The notes beneath the pieces were generated by a model. It searched no databases. It was not told the origin of the DNA and was given only the letters and a program-made list of their open reading frames with translations. Shown here in pieces: positions 1 through 7,273 of a stretch of DNA of 64,000 bases. Both the position numbers and the translations under genes were made by a program. Each line of letters starts with the position of its first letter. Positions within the stretch are counted from its first letter, which is position 1. This DNA is from CADCTM01 sp049671305 (GTDB lineage Bacteria > Cyanobacteriota > Cyanobacteriia > Cyanobacteriales > Coleofasciculaceae): NCBI GenBank assembly GCA_049671305.1, contig JBATUR010000054.1, positions 62,001 to 126,000 on the forward strand. Reading direction: 5' to 3'.

Positions 1-441
1 ACGGTGGATGCAAATCCTGGAATGAATGCTTTGGCACAAAAACGTTTAGAAAATTCTACGATTACTGTTGATAATCGTGTCTTGAATGGTGAAAATTTGC
101 CAATGTCAGACTGTAGCTTTGATTGTGTCGTCAGCACCTGGACGTTATGTAGTATAAAGGATGTGGAACAAGCGATCGCAGAAATTCATCGCGTACTCAA
201 ACCAGGTGGAAAATTCTATTTTGTTGAGCATGGGTTAAGCAATGAGCCAAGTGTTCAAATCTGGCAAAATCGCTTAAATTTTATCAATAAAGCTTTGTTG
301 GTTGGTTGTCATATTAACCGCAATATTAAACAACTAATTGCTATTCAATTTGAAGACTTGACAATAGAAGAGTTTTATGATTCAAAGAGTCCTAAAATTC
401 ATGGTTATATGTATAAAGGAGTGGCGACAAAAGCAGCATAA
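1..441 (+). CDS. Class I SAM-dependent methyltransferase, 3' part
   Basis: The reading frame is open from base 1 and ends at TAA 439-441, so the start and the SAM-binding glycine loop lie before the window. What remains is the back half of a Methyltransf_11/UbiE-like fold: a run around 'FDCVVSTWTLCSI' (strand 4 and the following helix) and then 'RVLKPGGKFYFVEHG', the usual post-motif of small-molecule methyltransferases. The end of the protein contains the 'HGYMYKGVATK' stretch seen in Menaquinone/ubiquinone-type and arsenite-type relatives. The substrate cannot be told from this part. It probably acts in the cytosol on a small molecule. The family is clear; specificity is not. Confidence 0.82.
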   Translation, partial: TVDANPGMNALAQKRLENSTITVDNRVLNGENLPMSDCSFDCVVSTWTLCSIKDVEQAIAEIHRVLKPGGKFYFVEHGLSNEPSVQIWQNRLNFINKALLVGCHINRNIKQLIAIQFEDLTIEEFYDSKSPKIHGYMYKGVATKAA

Positions 442-829
442 TCTTTCGCGCCTCAAATTGCAGGCAGTAGAAGAGCCTTTATATTTGTCCCAGAAGAAAA
501 TTCAACTTTTAAAACCTGCAATTTAGGTGGTTGTGCATTTAATTGCCACTATTAGAATCGGCATTATTAACTTTACTAAAATCTGGAAAAAAATAATTAG
601 CTGTTTGGGGCAATGCTAGAGATAGTATGACCAACTGAACAGTTTTTTTATGTTGTTAGTAGGTAAGGTATAAAATACAACATTGTTAAACTTTAATTAG
701 AGATATTCTTTAATTTAGTAAGTTTTCTTTCTTTGTCAAGTTTTGGCTATTGCTGTACACAGAAAAAGATGGTAGATTTCTAAATAATCTTTATAATTTT
801 TTAAGGTTTGACAAAGGGGTGTGATGAAG
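442..829. other. Intergenic, imperfect inverted repeat
   Basis: This is an AT-rich gap without a convincing gene. Bases 451-464 (CCTCAAATTGCAGG) and 515-527 (CCTGCAATTTAGG) form an inverted repeat with one bulged base and a 50-base loop just after the methyltransferase stop. It may be a terminator-like or mobile-repeat fold. The rest shows nothing recognisable. Confidence 0.4.
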
Positions 830-1045
830 ATGAACACTGATGATTGGTATGAAGTCTGTATGAACTCTAGTCAGTTAACCGAGTTATTCGCTCAAACAAC
901 CTCTACTCAAAAAATTAGTTTTGCCGATTGGTACGAAGTAATGACAGCTCCTTCAGATAATAATTGCACTGAATATGAGATTGCTTTAATTAGGCGGCTG
1001 CTTTATGGAGTTCGGCAAGGCTTAGTGCAGGTTGTAGATGTTTAA
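830..1045 (+). CDS. Small conserved-looking protein with doubled WYEV motif
   Basis: This 71-residue acidic protein is not one I recognise. The four residues WYEV, preceded by Asp, occur twice ('TDDWYEV' near residue 4 and 'FADWYEV' near residue 33), and the C-terminal half is predicted helical ('EIALIRRLLYGVRQGL'). Three starts lie close together (GTG 821, ATG 824, ATG 830). The AAAGGGG at 813-819 is best spaced (about 10 bases) for 830, so that start is used. A 13-bp inverted repeat overlaps its stop codon and would make a transcription end. The good Shine-Dalgarno and terminator support a real small gene. Function is unknown. Confidence 0.55.
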   Translation: MNTDDWYEVCMNSSQLTELFAQTTSTQKISFADWYEVMTAPSDNNCTEYEIALIRRLLYGVRQGLVQVVDV

Positions 1046-1099
1046 CCAAGAAGCTGACTAAATTAGCGTTGATGGATCGCGATTATCTTCTTGGTTAAA
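1041..1099 (+). terminator. Inverted repeat overlapping the stop codon
   Basis: TTTAACCAAGAAG (1041-1053) and CTTCTTGGTTAAA (1087-1099) are perfect complements, 13 bp, with a 33-base loop. The stop codon TAA (1043-1045) of the preceding small gene lies inside the stem. A run of T-rich sequence follows. It is read as a terminator or mRNA 3' stabiliser; the long loop is unusual for a factor-independent terminator. Confidence 0.5.
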
Positions 1100-1313
1100 T
1101 TATTGTTGTAGAAAATCGTAACTTATGCTCAAAGTCTTGTAGTTTTGGGTTAAGATATTTATAATTTTGAACGGCAGCAGATTAAGCCGCTTAGTGTGGT
1201 TAATATCGGCAGCAGGAGTTAGTCAATTTAGTTTTTCTGTATTGATAAGCTTCTCTTCTCCTTTCCTTGTCTCGATTAATATGACAAAGGACTAAAAAGC
1301 GAGCGCACATCGT

Positions 1314-1859
1314 ATGCCTTCTAAAAAACAAACCCGTCGTAAACTCGATCTCACACATCTTGGCTCACTCAATAGCGATATCACTTCTGAACCAGAAAAG
1401 GTTGAACCAGAAAAGGTTGAACCAGAAAAGGTTGAACCAGCGAAAGCTGAACAGGCAAAACTTGAAGTGGTAAAAGTGGAACCCCAGAAGCCAGTTGAGG
1501 AACCTGTGGCTGCCGAGGCAGTCGAGACACCTGTACCCCCAGTCGTGGCAGCCGAACCTGAAGCCACCGAAGCACCCAAAGAAAATCGACAGTTTGACAG
1601 ACGACCTCAGCGATATGAACCCAAGCCCTTGCAGACGCTGGAAACTGCTAGTAACGCTGCAGGAGAGGACTTCAAACTTGGAGATAAGATACAGCTTTTC
1701 GCGCCTTGGGGGAAAAAAGCGATCGCAGAAGTTTCTCTAATCTACCAAGACGAGAGCAAAAACGTTTGGGTACAATACTTCCCAGTTGAGGAAATACCTG
1801 CTAACTGGAGTTGGCTAGGAGGCTGCACACGTGCCGAGAGAGTAGTTTGTGCTAGCTGA
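1314..1859 (+). CDS. Hypothetical protein with Pro/Glu/Lys-rich repeat and conserved C-terminal domain
   Basis: This 181-residue protein has three parts. A basic N-terminus (KKQTRRK) comes first. A low-complexity middle (residues about 26-100) holds three exact copies of the pentapeptide EPEKV followed by degenerate versions. The compact C-terminal domain (about 115-181) has 'LGDKIQLFAPWGKKAIAEV' and 'VWVQYFPVEEIPANW', which looks like a small beta-barrel (SH3-like or KOW-like) fold. No Shine-Dalgarno stands out before ATG 1314. The middle is probably disordered and may vary in length between strains because its DNA is a 15-bp tandem repeat. I do not recognise a named family. A DNA- or protein-binding role would be guesswork. 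Confidence 0.7.
   Translation: MPSKKQTRRKLDLTHLGSLNSDITSEPEKVEPEKVEPEKVEPAKAEQAKLEVVKVEPQKPVEEPVAAEAVETPVPPVVAAEPEATEAPKENRQFDRRPQRYEPKPLQTLETASNAAGEDFKLGDKIQLFAPWGKKAIAEVSLIYQDESKNVWVQYFPVEEIPANWSWLGGCTRAERVVCAS
1389..1433 (+). repeat. 15-bp in-frame tandem repeat
   Basis: GAACCAGAAAAGGTT occurs three times without mismatch (1389-1403, 1404-1418, 1419-1433), with a degenerate fourth unit at 1434-1448. Each unit encodes EPEKV, so copy-number change keeps the reading frame. Confidence 0.95.
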
Positions 1860-1884
1860 ACTCAGGCAAAATTGTCAAGCAATA

Positions 1885-1986
1885 AAGCTAATTTGATTTA
1901 GGTTTGGGATTTTTTGCTCTCCCGCTCCCAAACAAAGACAAAATAGAGGGACAAGGATTATAACCTTGTCCCTCAAAAATTAGCTT
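1885..1986. terminator. Nested bidirectional terminator
   Basis: The strong core hairpin GAGGGACAAGG (1946-1956) / CCTTGTCCCTC (1964-1974) has an 11-bp perfect stem and 7-base loop. An outer perfect 10-bp pair, AAGCTAATTT (1885-1894) with AAATTAGCTT (1977-1986), could enclose it. It sits between two convergent genes, with AAAAATT on one side and T-rich sequence on the other, so it can serve both strands. Confidence 0.8.
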
Positions 1987-2005
1987 GCACTAATCTATAA
2001 AAGCT

Positions 2006-2821
2006 TTAGTAACCTTTAAAACCTCGGAAAGGCAAAAGCCACAAATCAACAAGATTCAATGGTTTAGGTGCTTCTTCTAAACCCAAATCAATTTTCTTGG
2101 TATCACGTACATAGCAAAATGTGCCAAACACCAGATCCCAAATTGTTAGTAAGCTGCCATAATTTGAATCGGTTTCTCTGACAATTTGTGAGTGATGCAC
2201 GCGATGATGATTAGGCGTAACAATGAAAAACCGCACGAACTTGTCAACCTTGGGAGCAAGCGCCCAGTTACTATGTTGAAAAGCTTCGGTAAAAGCAAAC
2301 GTGACCTTATAGACAAAAAAAGGTATGGGATCAATTCCAAACAGCCAAACCAAAGAAATGATAAATAAATTTGATGCCAACACCTCAAAAACATGAAAGC
2401 GATAAGCTGTCGAAATATTCATCGATAAATCGCAATGATGCACGCGATGAAACTTCCAAGCTATTGGTGTTTTATGCATCGCAATGTGCCAACAATAAGC
2501 CGAGACATCTAACAGCAGAAACGAAAAAACCCCAATTGCAGCAGGCGTAAAAACCTGATTAAATAATACTGATTGATGAAATAATGCAGGTCTTGTAGGA
2601 GAAGTAAAAGCCCAGATATAGAGTGCAGCTAGGATCAGACGAACAAAGATCGCATTAGTAGCTCCCAAAGTAAAATTAGCCGTAATTCTGCTAGTCCAGT
2701 TTTGTTTATATTGAAAAAATGGAAAAATTAATTCCAAAACACCAAAAAAAACAAGACTGCCAAAAATAATAGGAATATCTAATTGCTTTAAAGTTGTGGG
2801 GTTTAAAATATCCGCAGGCAT
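2006..2821 (-). CDS. Sterol desaturase / fatty acid hydroxylase superfamily membrane protein
   Basis: This 271-residue integral membrane di-iron enzyme belongs to the fatty acid hydroxylase superfamily. The histidine clusters are visible: HIAMH (112-116), HRVHH (125-129), a single 'QHSN' (182-185) and HHRVHH (205-210). These match the HX3H, HXXHH, HXXHH pattern that binds two irons. Hydrophobic stretches near residues 15-37, 52-72, 90-110 and 145-172 would be membrane spans. The start at 2821 has a good AGGAG a few bases upstream. Related enzymes hydroxylate or desaturate carotenoids, sterols or lipids using O2; the substrate here is unknown. It is single, convergent to its left neighbour. 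Confidence 0.88.
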   Translation of the reverse strand: MPADILNPTTLKQLDIPIIFGSLVFFGVLELIFPFFQYKQNWTSRITANFTLGATNAIFVRLILAALYIWAFTSPTRPALFHQSVLFNQVFTPAAIGVFSFLLLDVSAYCWHIAMHKTPIAWKFHRVHHCDLSMNISTAYRFHVFEVLASNLFIISLVWLFGIDPIPFFVYKVTFAFTEAFQHSNWALAPKVDKFVRFFIVTPNHHRVHHSQIVRETDSNYGSLLTIWDLVFGTFCYVRDTKKIDLGLEEAPKPLNLVDLWLLPFRGFKGY

Positions 2822-3418
2822 CTTGACTCCTAAATATCCTTAATTGAGGTGAATAACTAGCCTTAACGAGAAGCATTGCTGCCAAGCTTGGAACTCTTGA
2901 GAGTTGTTTGTTATTTATATGGTATATAGACCCTGAAAAAAAAATAATTGCTAGGGCAGTCTTATTGAAAACTTTATGATTCAAAAGATTTTTTTAGATT
3001 TTGAATAAAGAAATCTTTCTTTAAGCTTTAATACAGATTCTTGAATTAGCCAGAGTCATTTTAAGAGCTTAACTTCAGATGCAGATATTGGCTGGTCTTT
3101 GGCTCCAGGCAGATGTAATTAGGAATGCTTGGTATCGTAAGCTCAGACAACCCTGTAAGAATTTGGCGATTTATTAAGGAACAGTAGCGGAGGGCTAACG
3201 CCTGTTTCGACTAAATTTGAACAAAGGTAGAGGAGTCTTAACCCAGACTTCCCTATTTTGGCGTCGATTTCAGGGAATGTAAAGTAATTGCTCACCAAAG
3301 CCGCTAGGTCTGATAAGTTTAATAATTGATTGATCATCAATGCCGCTCTTCGTCCTCACTAATTTCACCTCTCAACAGTGCAGGCGTCAGCAAAAAACTT
3401 AGGTTTGGGTAAAACATC
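2822..3418. other. Intergenic, no supported gene
   Basis: This 597-base gap lies between the divergently arranged desaturase and lysC. It must contain both promoters, but I see no clean sigma-70 pair, RNA gene or repeat. A 65-codon open frame on the minus strand (3143-3340) lacks a ribosome site and plausible composition, and is not taken as a gene. Confidence 0.4.
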
Positions 3419-5263
3419 ATGTCGCTAGTTGTCCAAAAATACGGTGGTAGTTCGGTTGGTTCAGTAGAACGTATTCAAGCTGTTGCAGAACGAGTTATCA
3501 AAACAGTCAAAACAGGCGACTCTGTAGTTGTCGTCGTTTCGGCAATGGGTAAGACTACCGATACTTTGGTAAAACTAGCCAATGGCATCTCTTCTAATCC
3601 TAGCCGCCGCGAAATGGATATGTTACTCTCCACCGGCGAACAAGTGACTATTGCCTTGTTGTCGATGGCATTGCAAGAATTAGGACAACCTGCAATTTCG
3701 ATGACCGGCACACAAGTCGGCATTGTCACCGAAGCCCATCATAGTCGGGCGCGGATACTTAAGGTGAACACCGATCGCCTCTCTCGACATCTCAACGAAG
3801 GCAAAGTTGTCGTCGTCGCAGGCTTCCAAGGCATCAGCAGCACCGATGAATTAGAAATTACCACCCTCGGACGTGGTGGCAGCGATACATCTGCCGTCGC
3901 CCTTGCCGCCTGCCTAAAAGCCGATCGCTGTGAGATTTATACTGATGTTCCAGGCATTCTTACCGCCGATCCTCGCCTTGTCCCTGATGCCCAGTTGATG
4001 GATGAAATCACCTCAGATGAAATGCTGGAACTTGCCAGTTTGGGCGCAAAAGTTCTGCATCCCCGTGCCGTGGAAATTGCCAAAAATTATGGCGTTGACT
4101 TGGTGGTACTTTCCAGTTGGACAGATGATCCTGGCACAAGAGTAGTTTCGCCGCTACCTCAACCCCGCTCTCTAGAAGACTTGGAAATTGCCCGCTCAGT
4201 CGATGCAGTGGAATTTGATACCGATCAGGCAAAAGTTGCCTTATTGAGGGTTCCAGACCGCCCAGGGGTGGCATCACGCTTGTTTGGTGAAATTACTCGT
4301 CAAGATTTGGATGTGGATTTAATTATTCAGTCGATTCACGAAAGTAATAGTAACGATATTGCCTTTACCGTGGTTAAGAGTATATTAAATCATGCCGAAG
4401 CCGTAGCCGAAGCGATCGCCCCAGCACTCCGCACCCAGCCCACGGCAAACCCCCAAGAAGCAGAAGTGATGATTGAGCGCAATATTGCCAAAATCTGCAT
4501 CTCTGGCGCTGGTATGATTGGACGCCCTGGCATTGCGGCGCAGATGTTCAAAACCTTGGCAAATGCGGGGGTGAATATTCAGATGATTTCCACTTCTGAG
4601 GTGCAAGTTAGTTGTGTAATTGAGGCGAAAGACTGCGACAAAGCGATCGCTACTCTCTGCCAAAGTTTTGAAATTACCACCTCCCCCTTACAACTATCCA
4701 GAAAAACTAAAACTATCCCCGCCAACCTGCCCCCTGTACGCGGAGTGGCACTTGATCTCAACCAAGCACGTCTCGCCATGCGCCATGTTACCGATCACCC
4801 AGGCATGGCAGCCCAGTTATTTGGACTTTTGGCAGATAATAATATTAGCGTTGACATGATCATCCAGTCTCAACGTTGTCGAGTTATTGATGGCATTCCC
4901 ACCCGTGATATTGCCTTTACCGTATCTCAAGCCGACGCCCAAGCCGCACAAACTGCTCTGCAACAAGCCTCCTCGGCTTTGGGTTGGGGAGAAATTCTGC
5001 TTGATCCTGACATTGCCAAAGTTAGTATTGTTGGGGCGGGGATGATTAGACAACCAGGCGTAGCGGCACGAATGTTTGAAGCTTTGGCGCAACATCAAAT
5101 TAATATTCAGATGATTACTACTTCTGAAATTAAGATTAGCTGTGTCGTTGCCCAAGCACAAGGCGTGATTGCGTTACAGGCAGTTCATAAGGCATTTGAA
5201 TTGGCGGGAACTGAAAAAATTCAATATTTTGAGATTGGATCAGTCAGCAAGCTTGCCACTTAA
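3419..5263 (+). CDS. lysC: Aspartate kinase (four ACT domains)
   Basis: LysC phosphorylates L-aspartate with ATP, the first step toward lysine, threonine and methionine (EC 2.7.2.4). The N-terminal kinase domain (about 1-250) begins with KYGGSS at residues 7-12 and contains 'TTLGRGGSDTSAVALAA' for nucleotide and aspartate binding. The remainder is two successive ACT-ACT modules: 'VALLRVPDRPGVASRLF' and 'KICISGAGMIGRPGIAAQMF', then 'MRHVTDHPGMAAQLFG' and 'KVSIVGAGMIRQPGVAARMF'. At 614 residues it is longer than the 400-450 residue enzymes of most bacteria but matches the cyanobacterial form with doubled regulatory domains. Feedback control by lysine/threonine through the ACT domains is expected from the family. 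Confidence 0.96.
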   Translation: MSLVVQKYGGSSVGSVERIQAVAERVIKTVKTGDSVVVVVSAMGKTTDTLVKLANGISSNPSRREMDMLLSTGEQVTIALLSMALQELGQPAISMTGTQVGIVTEAHHSRARILKVNTDRLSRHLNEGKVVVVAGFQGISSTDELEITTLGRGGSDTSAVALAACLKADRCEIYTDVPGILTADPRLVPDAQLMDEITSDEMLELASLGAKVLHPRAVEIAKNYGVDLVVLSSWTDDPGTRVVSPLPQPRSLEDLEIARSVDAVEFDTDQAKVALLRVPDRPGVASRLFGEITRQDLDVDLIIQSIHESNSNDIAFTVVKSILNHAEAVAEAIAPALRTQPTANPQEAEVMIERNIAKICISGAGMIGRPGIAAQMFKTLANAGVNIQMISTSEVQVSCVIEAKDCDKAIATLCQSFEITTSPLQLSRKTKTIPANLPPVRGVALDLNQARLAMRHVTDHPGMAAQLFGLLADNNISVDMIIQSQRCRVIDGIPTRDIAFTVSQADAQAAQTALQQASSALGWGEILLDPDIAKVSIVGAGMIRQPGVAARMFEALAQHQINIQMITTSEIKISCVVAQAQGVIALQAVHKAFELAGTEKIQYFEIGSVSKLAT

Positions 5264-5472
5264 CAATGCTGCGGCAATGGACAGAACCAAGCTGTTGGTG
5301 TATTGCCAAGTCTGTTTGCTGCCGAGTTATGAGTAAGCTTAGGCAGCTTTATTTATCAGTGTGGGCAGTACTTGAAAATTGCTGGCAAGGCGTTGGAATG
5401 ACTTTGTTTGTACACGTTACAGTATTGAAATTAGTTAAAGTCAAGAAATCACTAACCAATGAAAGGAGAACG

Positions 5473-6411
5473 ATGACATATTTAGATCCAATGGACATCA
5501 TTGATGAATTGTTGTCTGAAGTTGGTTTTGATTTTGTTCGAGACTTAGAAGGAGATGACATAGTAGCAGACCTAATTTCTCGTAGCGGTTCTGTAGGCTG
5601 GGGGCTTGATACCTATGACATTCTCCAAGCATGGTCTATTAAACCAGGGGTTGGTTTCTTGGTCGATATCCATTTAGACGGTACACCAGATGATGAAACA
5701 TCAATTTTAGGGACATCTATTCTGGTAAAAGTGAAAGGCAAAGCTGTCAAAAAAGGCGTGTGGGAGGTAGCTGAGTATGAAGTTGTGGAAGCCGATTTTT
5801 ATCCACCCGATGACTACTTGGACGAAGAGCAATTAGAGGCGATATTATCCAACACTGAATTTTATCGCACCTTTATTGATGAAATCTCAAGCTTGCAATT
5901 ACTCAATACACTTCACATTGTCGATCTAAAAGCACATAAGACTCTGAAAAGACAAATATATATTGGCACAATAGCCTGTCTTGAAACTTATTTATCTGAT
6001 GCTTTTATAAATACTGTTTTATCAAAGAAATCGTATCTTAGATTTTTTTTTGCTTCGTTTAAGGATTTTAAAGAGCAAAAACTAGGAATGAATGAGCTAT
6101 TGGAACGTGCTGACCAAGCAGAGGACATAGCAAAGAAGGCAATGCTAGAGGTAATCTATCATAATCTTGCCAAAGTAAAAAAAATGTATGAATCAACCCT
6201 AGCTATTTCATTTCCTGACTTTTCAGCAGTTCAAAGTGATGTAGGAATTAGGCATGATTTAGTACATAGAAATGGCAAAACAAAAAAGGATCAAGAAATC
6301 GCTATTGATACAGCGAAGGTTAATGAGGTTATTGTTAGAGTCGTAAATTTTGTTGACCAGATTGATCGAGAGTTGAAGGAAAAGGAGCAATGTAACGAAA
6401 AAAACTTATGA
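5473..6411 (+). CDS. HEPN-domain protein (RX4H motif), possible RNase/toxin-like
   Basis: This 312-residue protein starts at ATG 5473, which has a strong AAAGGAGA upstream; the longer open frame upstream of it has no coding character. The N-terminal third (about 1-125) is acidic with a beta-rich segment ('GVGFLVDIHLDG', 'GTSILVKVKGKA'). The C-terminal half is helical and ends with RHDLVH (residues 260-265), the RX4-6H signature of HEPN domains, many of which are metal-independent RNases in toxin-antitoxin and defence systems. The sequence around it ('DVGIRHDLVHRNGKT') resembles RiboL-PSP-HEPN-type proteins. Its stop overlaps by four bases (ATGA) a 33-codon open frame, and a toxin-antitoxin pair lies convergently just after. 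HEPN assignment is by motif; the biological role is inferred. Confidence 0.65.
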   Translation: MTYLDPMDIIDELLSEVGFDFVRDLEGDDIVADLISRSGSVGWGLDTYDILQAWSIKPGVGFLVDIHLDGTPDDETSILGTSILVKVKGKAVKKGVWEVAEYEVVEADFYPPDDYLDEEQLEAILSNTEFYRTFIDEISSLQLLNTLHIVDLKAHKTLKRQIYIGTIACLETYLSDAFINTVLSKKSYLRFFFASFKDFKEQKLGMNELLERADQAEDIAKKAMLEVIYHNLAKVKKMYESTLAISFPDFSAVQSDVGIRHDLVHRNGKTKKDQEIAIDTAKVNEVIVRVVNFVDQIDRELKEKEQCNEKNL

Positions 6412-6509
6412 AAAAGAGCCAGATGTTCTTATCGCATCTTGTTGATCAGGGGGAAGTTGTAGGATTTGGGCGATTCCAACGGATTTGTTCTACTGTTGTT
6501 GCGGACTAG
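6408..6509 (+). CDS. Tiny ORF translationally coupled to the HEPN gene (tentative)
   Basis: This is a 33-codon frame starting at ATG 6408, which overlaps the HEPN stop as ATGA, the usual arrangement for coupled genes. It ends at TAG 6507-6509, running four bases into the end of the convergent toxin gene. The peptide begins MKKSQMFLSHLV and shows no known domain. It could be a genuine small partner, the truncated start of a lost second gene, or chance. Confidence 0.22.
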   Translation: MKKSQMFLSHLVDQGEVVGFGRFQRICSTVVAD

Positions 6510-6766
6510 TAGAACTGTTCATACTCATCATGATCACCTATCCAAAACCATGTCACTGTGTCATTTTCCAAAACCCCAAGGGCACGATGGCTTCGCGTCA
6601 CCCGCACAGACCAAATTCCCTCCTTGCTATTGATGCATTTGAAGTGTAACGATGGATGAAAGGGGTTCTCTGCCCACAAACTATATGCTTTTCGTGTTCC
6701 TGCTCTCTCCGACTCACTTAATTCTCGGTATTTAGACCAAAAAGAAGGTAGCGTTGCCGATTTCAT
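6506..6766 (-). CDS. RelE/ParE-family toxin
   Basis: This is an 86-residue basic protein of the RelE/ParE fold. The central 'LHFKCINSKEGIWSVRV' beta hairpin, the 'SHRALG' arginine strand and the ending 'FWIGDHDEYEQFY' are the usual landmarks of these toxins, where the closing HxxY segment helps position the RNA or target. The start ATG overlaps the stop of the upstream antitoxin gene as ATGA, so the two are translated together. RelE-type members cut mRNA at the ribosome and ParE-type members poison gyrase; the sequence alone does not separate these. The toxin is expected to be cytosolic and neutralised by its neighbour. Confidence 0.82.
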   Translation of the reverse strand: MKSATLPSFWSKYRELSESERAGTRKAYSLWAENPFHPSLHFKCINSKEGIWSVRVTRSHRALGVLENDTVTWFWIGDHDEYEQFY

Positions 6767-6993
6767 AATTGCTCATAGTCCATTGGCATCGACTGCCCCT
6801 CTAAGATTTCTTGCTTCGCTTTCCTAGCTGCTGCAACTAAGTTAACTTGCGTCTGCTTAAAGGACGTATCCCAACGCTTTTCATCCTCTAATTCGGCAAT
6901 ATAATCCCGAATATGTTCTACAACTTTTTCTTGCAAGTCATCTGGCAACGATTCAACCATCTTGACGATTGTAGTGATAGCAGGTGAAGGCAT
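6763..6993 (-). CDS. Antitoxin of the RelE/ParE pair
   Basis: This 76-residue, mostly helical acidic protein precedes the toxin with a four-base overlap. The first half ('VKMVESLPDDLQEKVVEHIRDYI') is an amphipathic helix pair of the kind found in cyanobacterial antitoxins partnered with RelE-like toxins. The second half ('AARKAKQEILEGQSMPMDYEQL') is the likely toxin-binding tail. No AbrB, MazE or ribbon-helix-helix motif is evident. Antitoxin first, toxin second and coupled translation is the classic type II order; autoregulation is expected but no operator was identified in the 200 bases upstream. Confidence 0.75.
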   Translation of the reverse strand: MPSPAITTIVKMVESLPDDLQEKVVEHIRDYIAELEDEKRWDTSFKQTQVNLVAAARKAKQEILEGQSMPMDYEQL

Positions 6994-7273
6994 AAGCTAC
7001 TTAAGGATGAACTCAATAAAGAATTACCTTTATTTTAAGCGTTACTGAAAAAATCCAAGTTTGGGCGTAATACGTTATTGCTGTTTAGACAGACAACTAA
7101 ACTTGAGCTCATCTCTATCCTTAAGCAGATGAAAGCAAAGCAGTGCTTTCAAATAACCAAAGAAAAGTAATTAGTATCTAGCTTTTAGCTGATTTATGAT
7201 CTATCTGTAATACGGTATGTTGACAAGCCTACTCGTCCTTAACTGGATGGTAGCTACTTGTCATACATTTACG

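Noticed and set aside
1292..1579. Ser/Thr/Gly-rich minus-strand ORFs over the 1389 repeat
   Set aside because: Mirror of the EPEKV tandem repeat; the plus-strand gene explains the region.
3143..3340. 65-codon minus-strand frame before lysC
   Set aside because: No ribosome site, no domain, and composition like the surrounding non-coding DNA.
5266..5472. Longer N-terminal extension of the HEPN gene
   Set aside because: The extra 69 residues have random-looking composition, whereas ATG 5473 has a strong AAAGGAGA in front.
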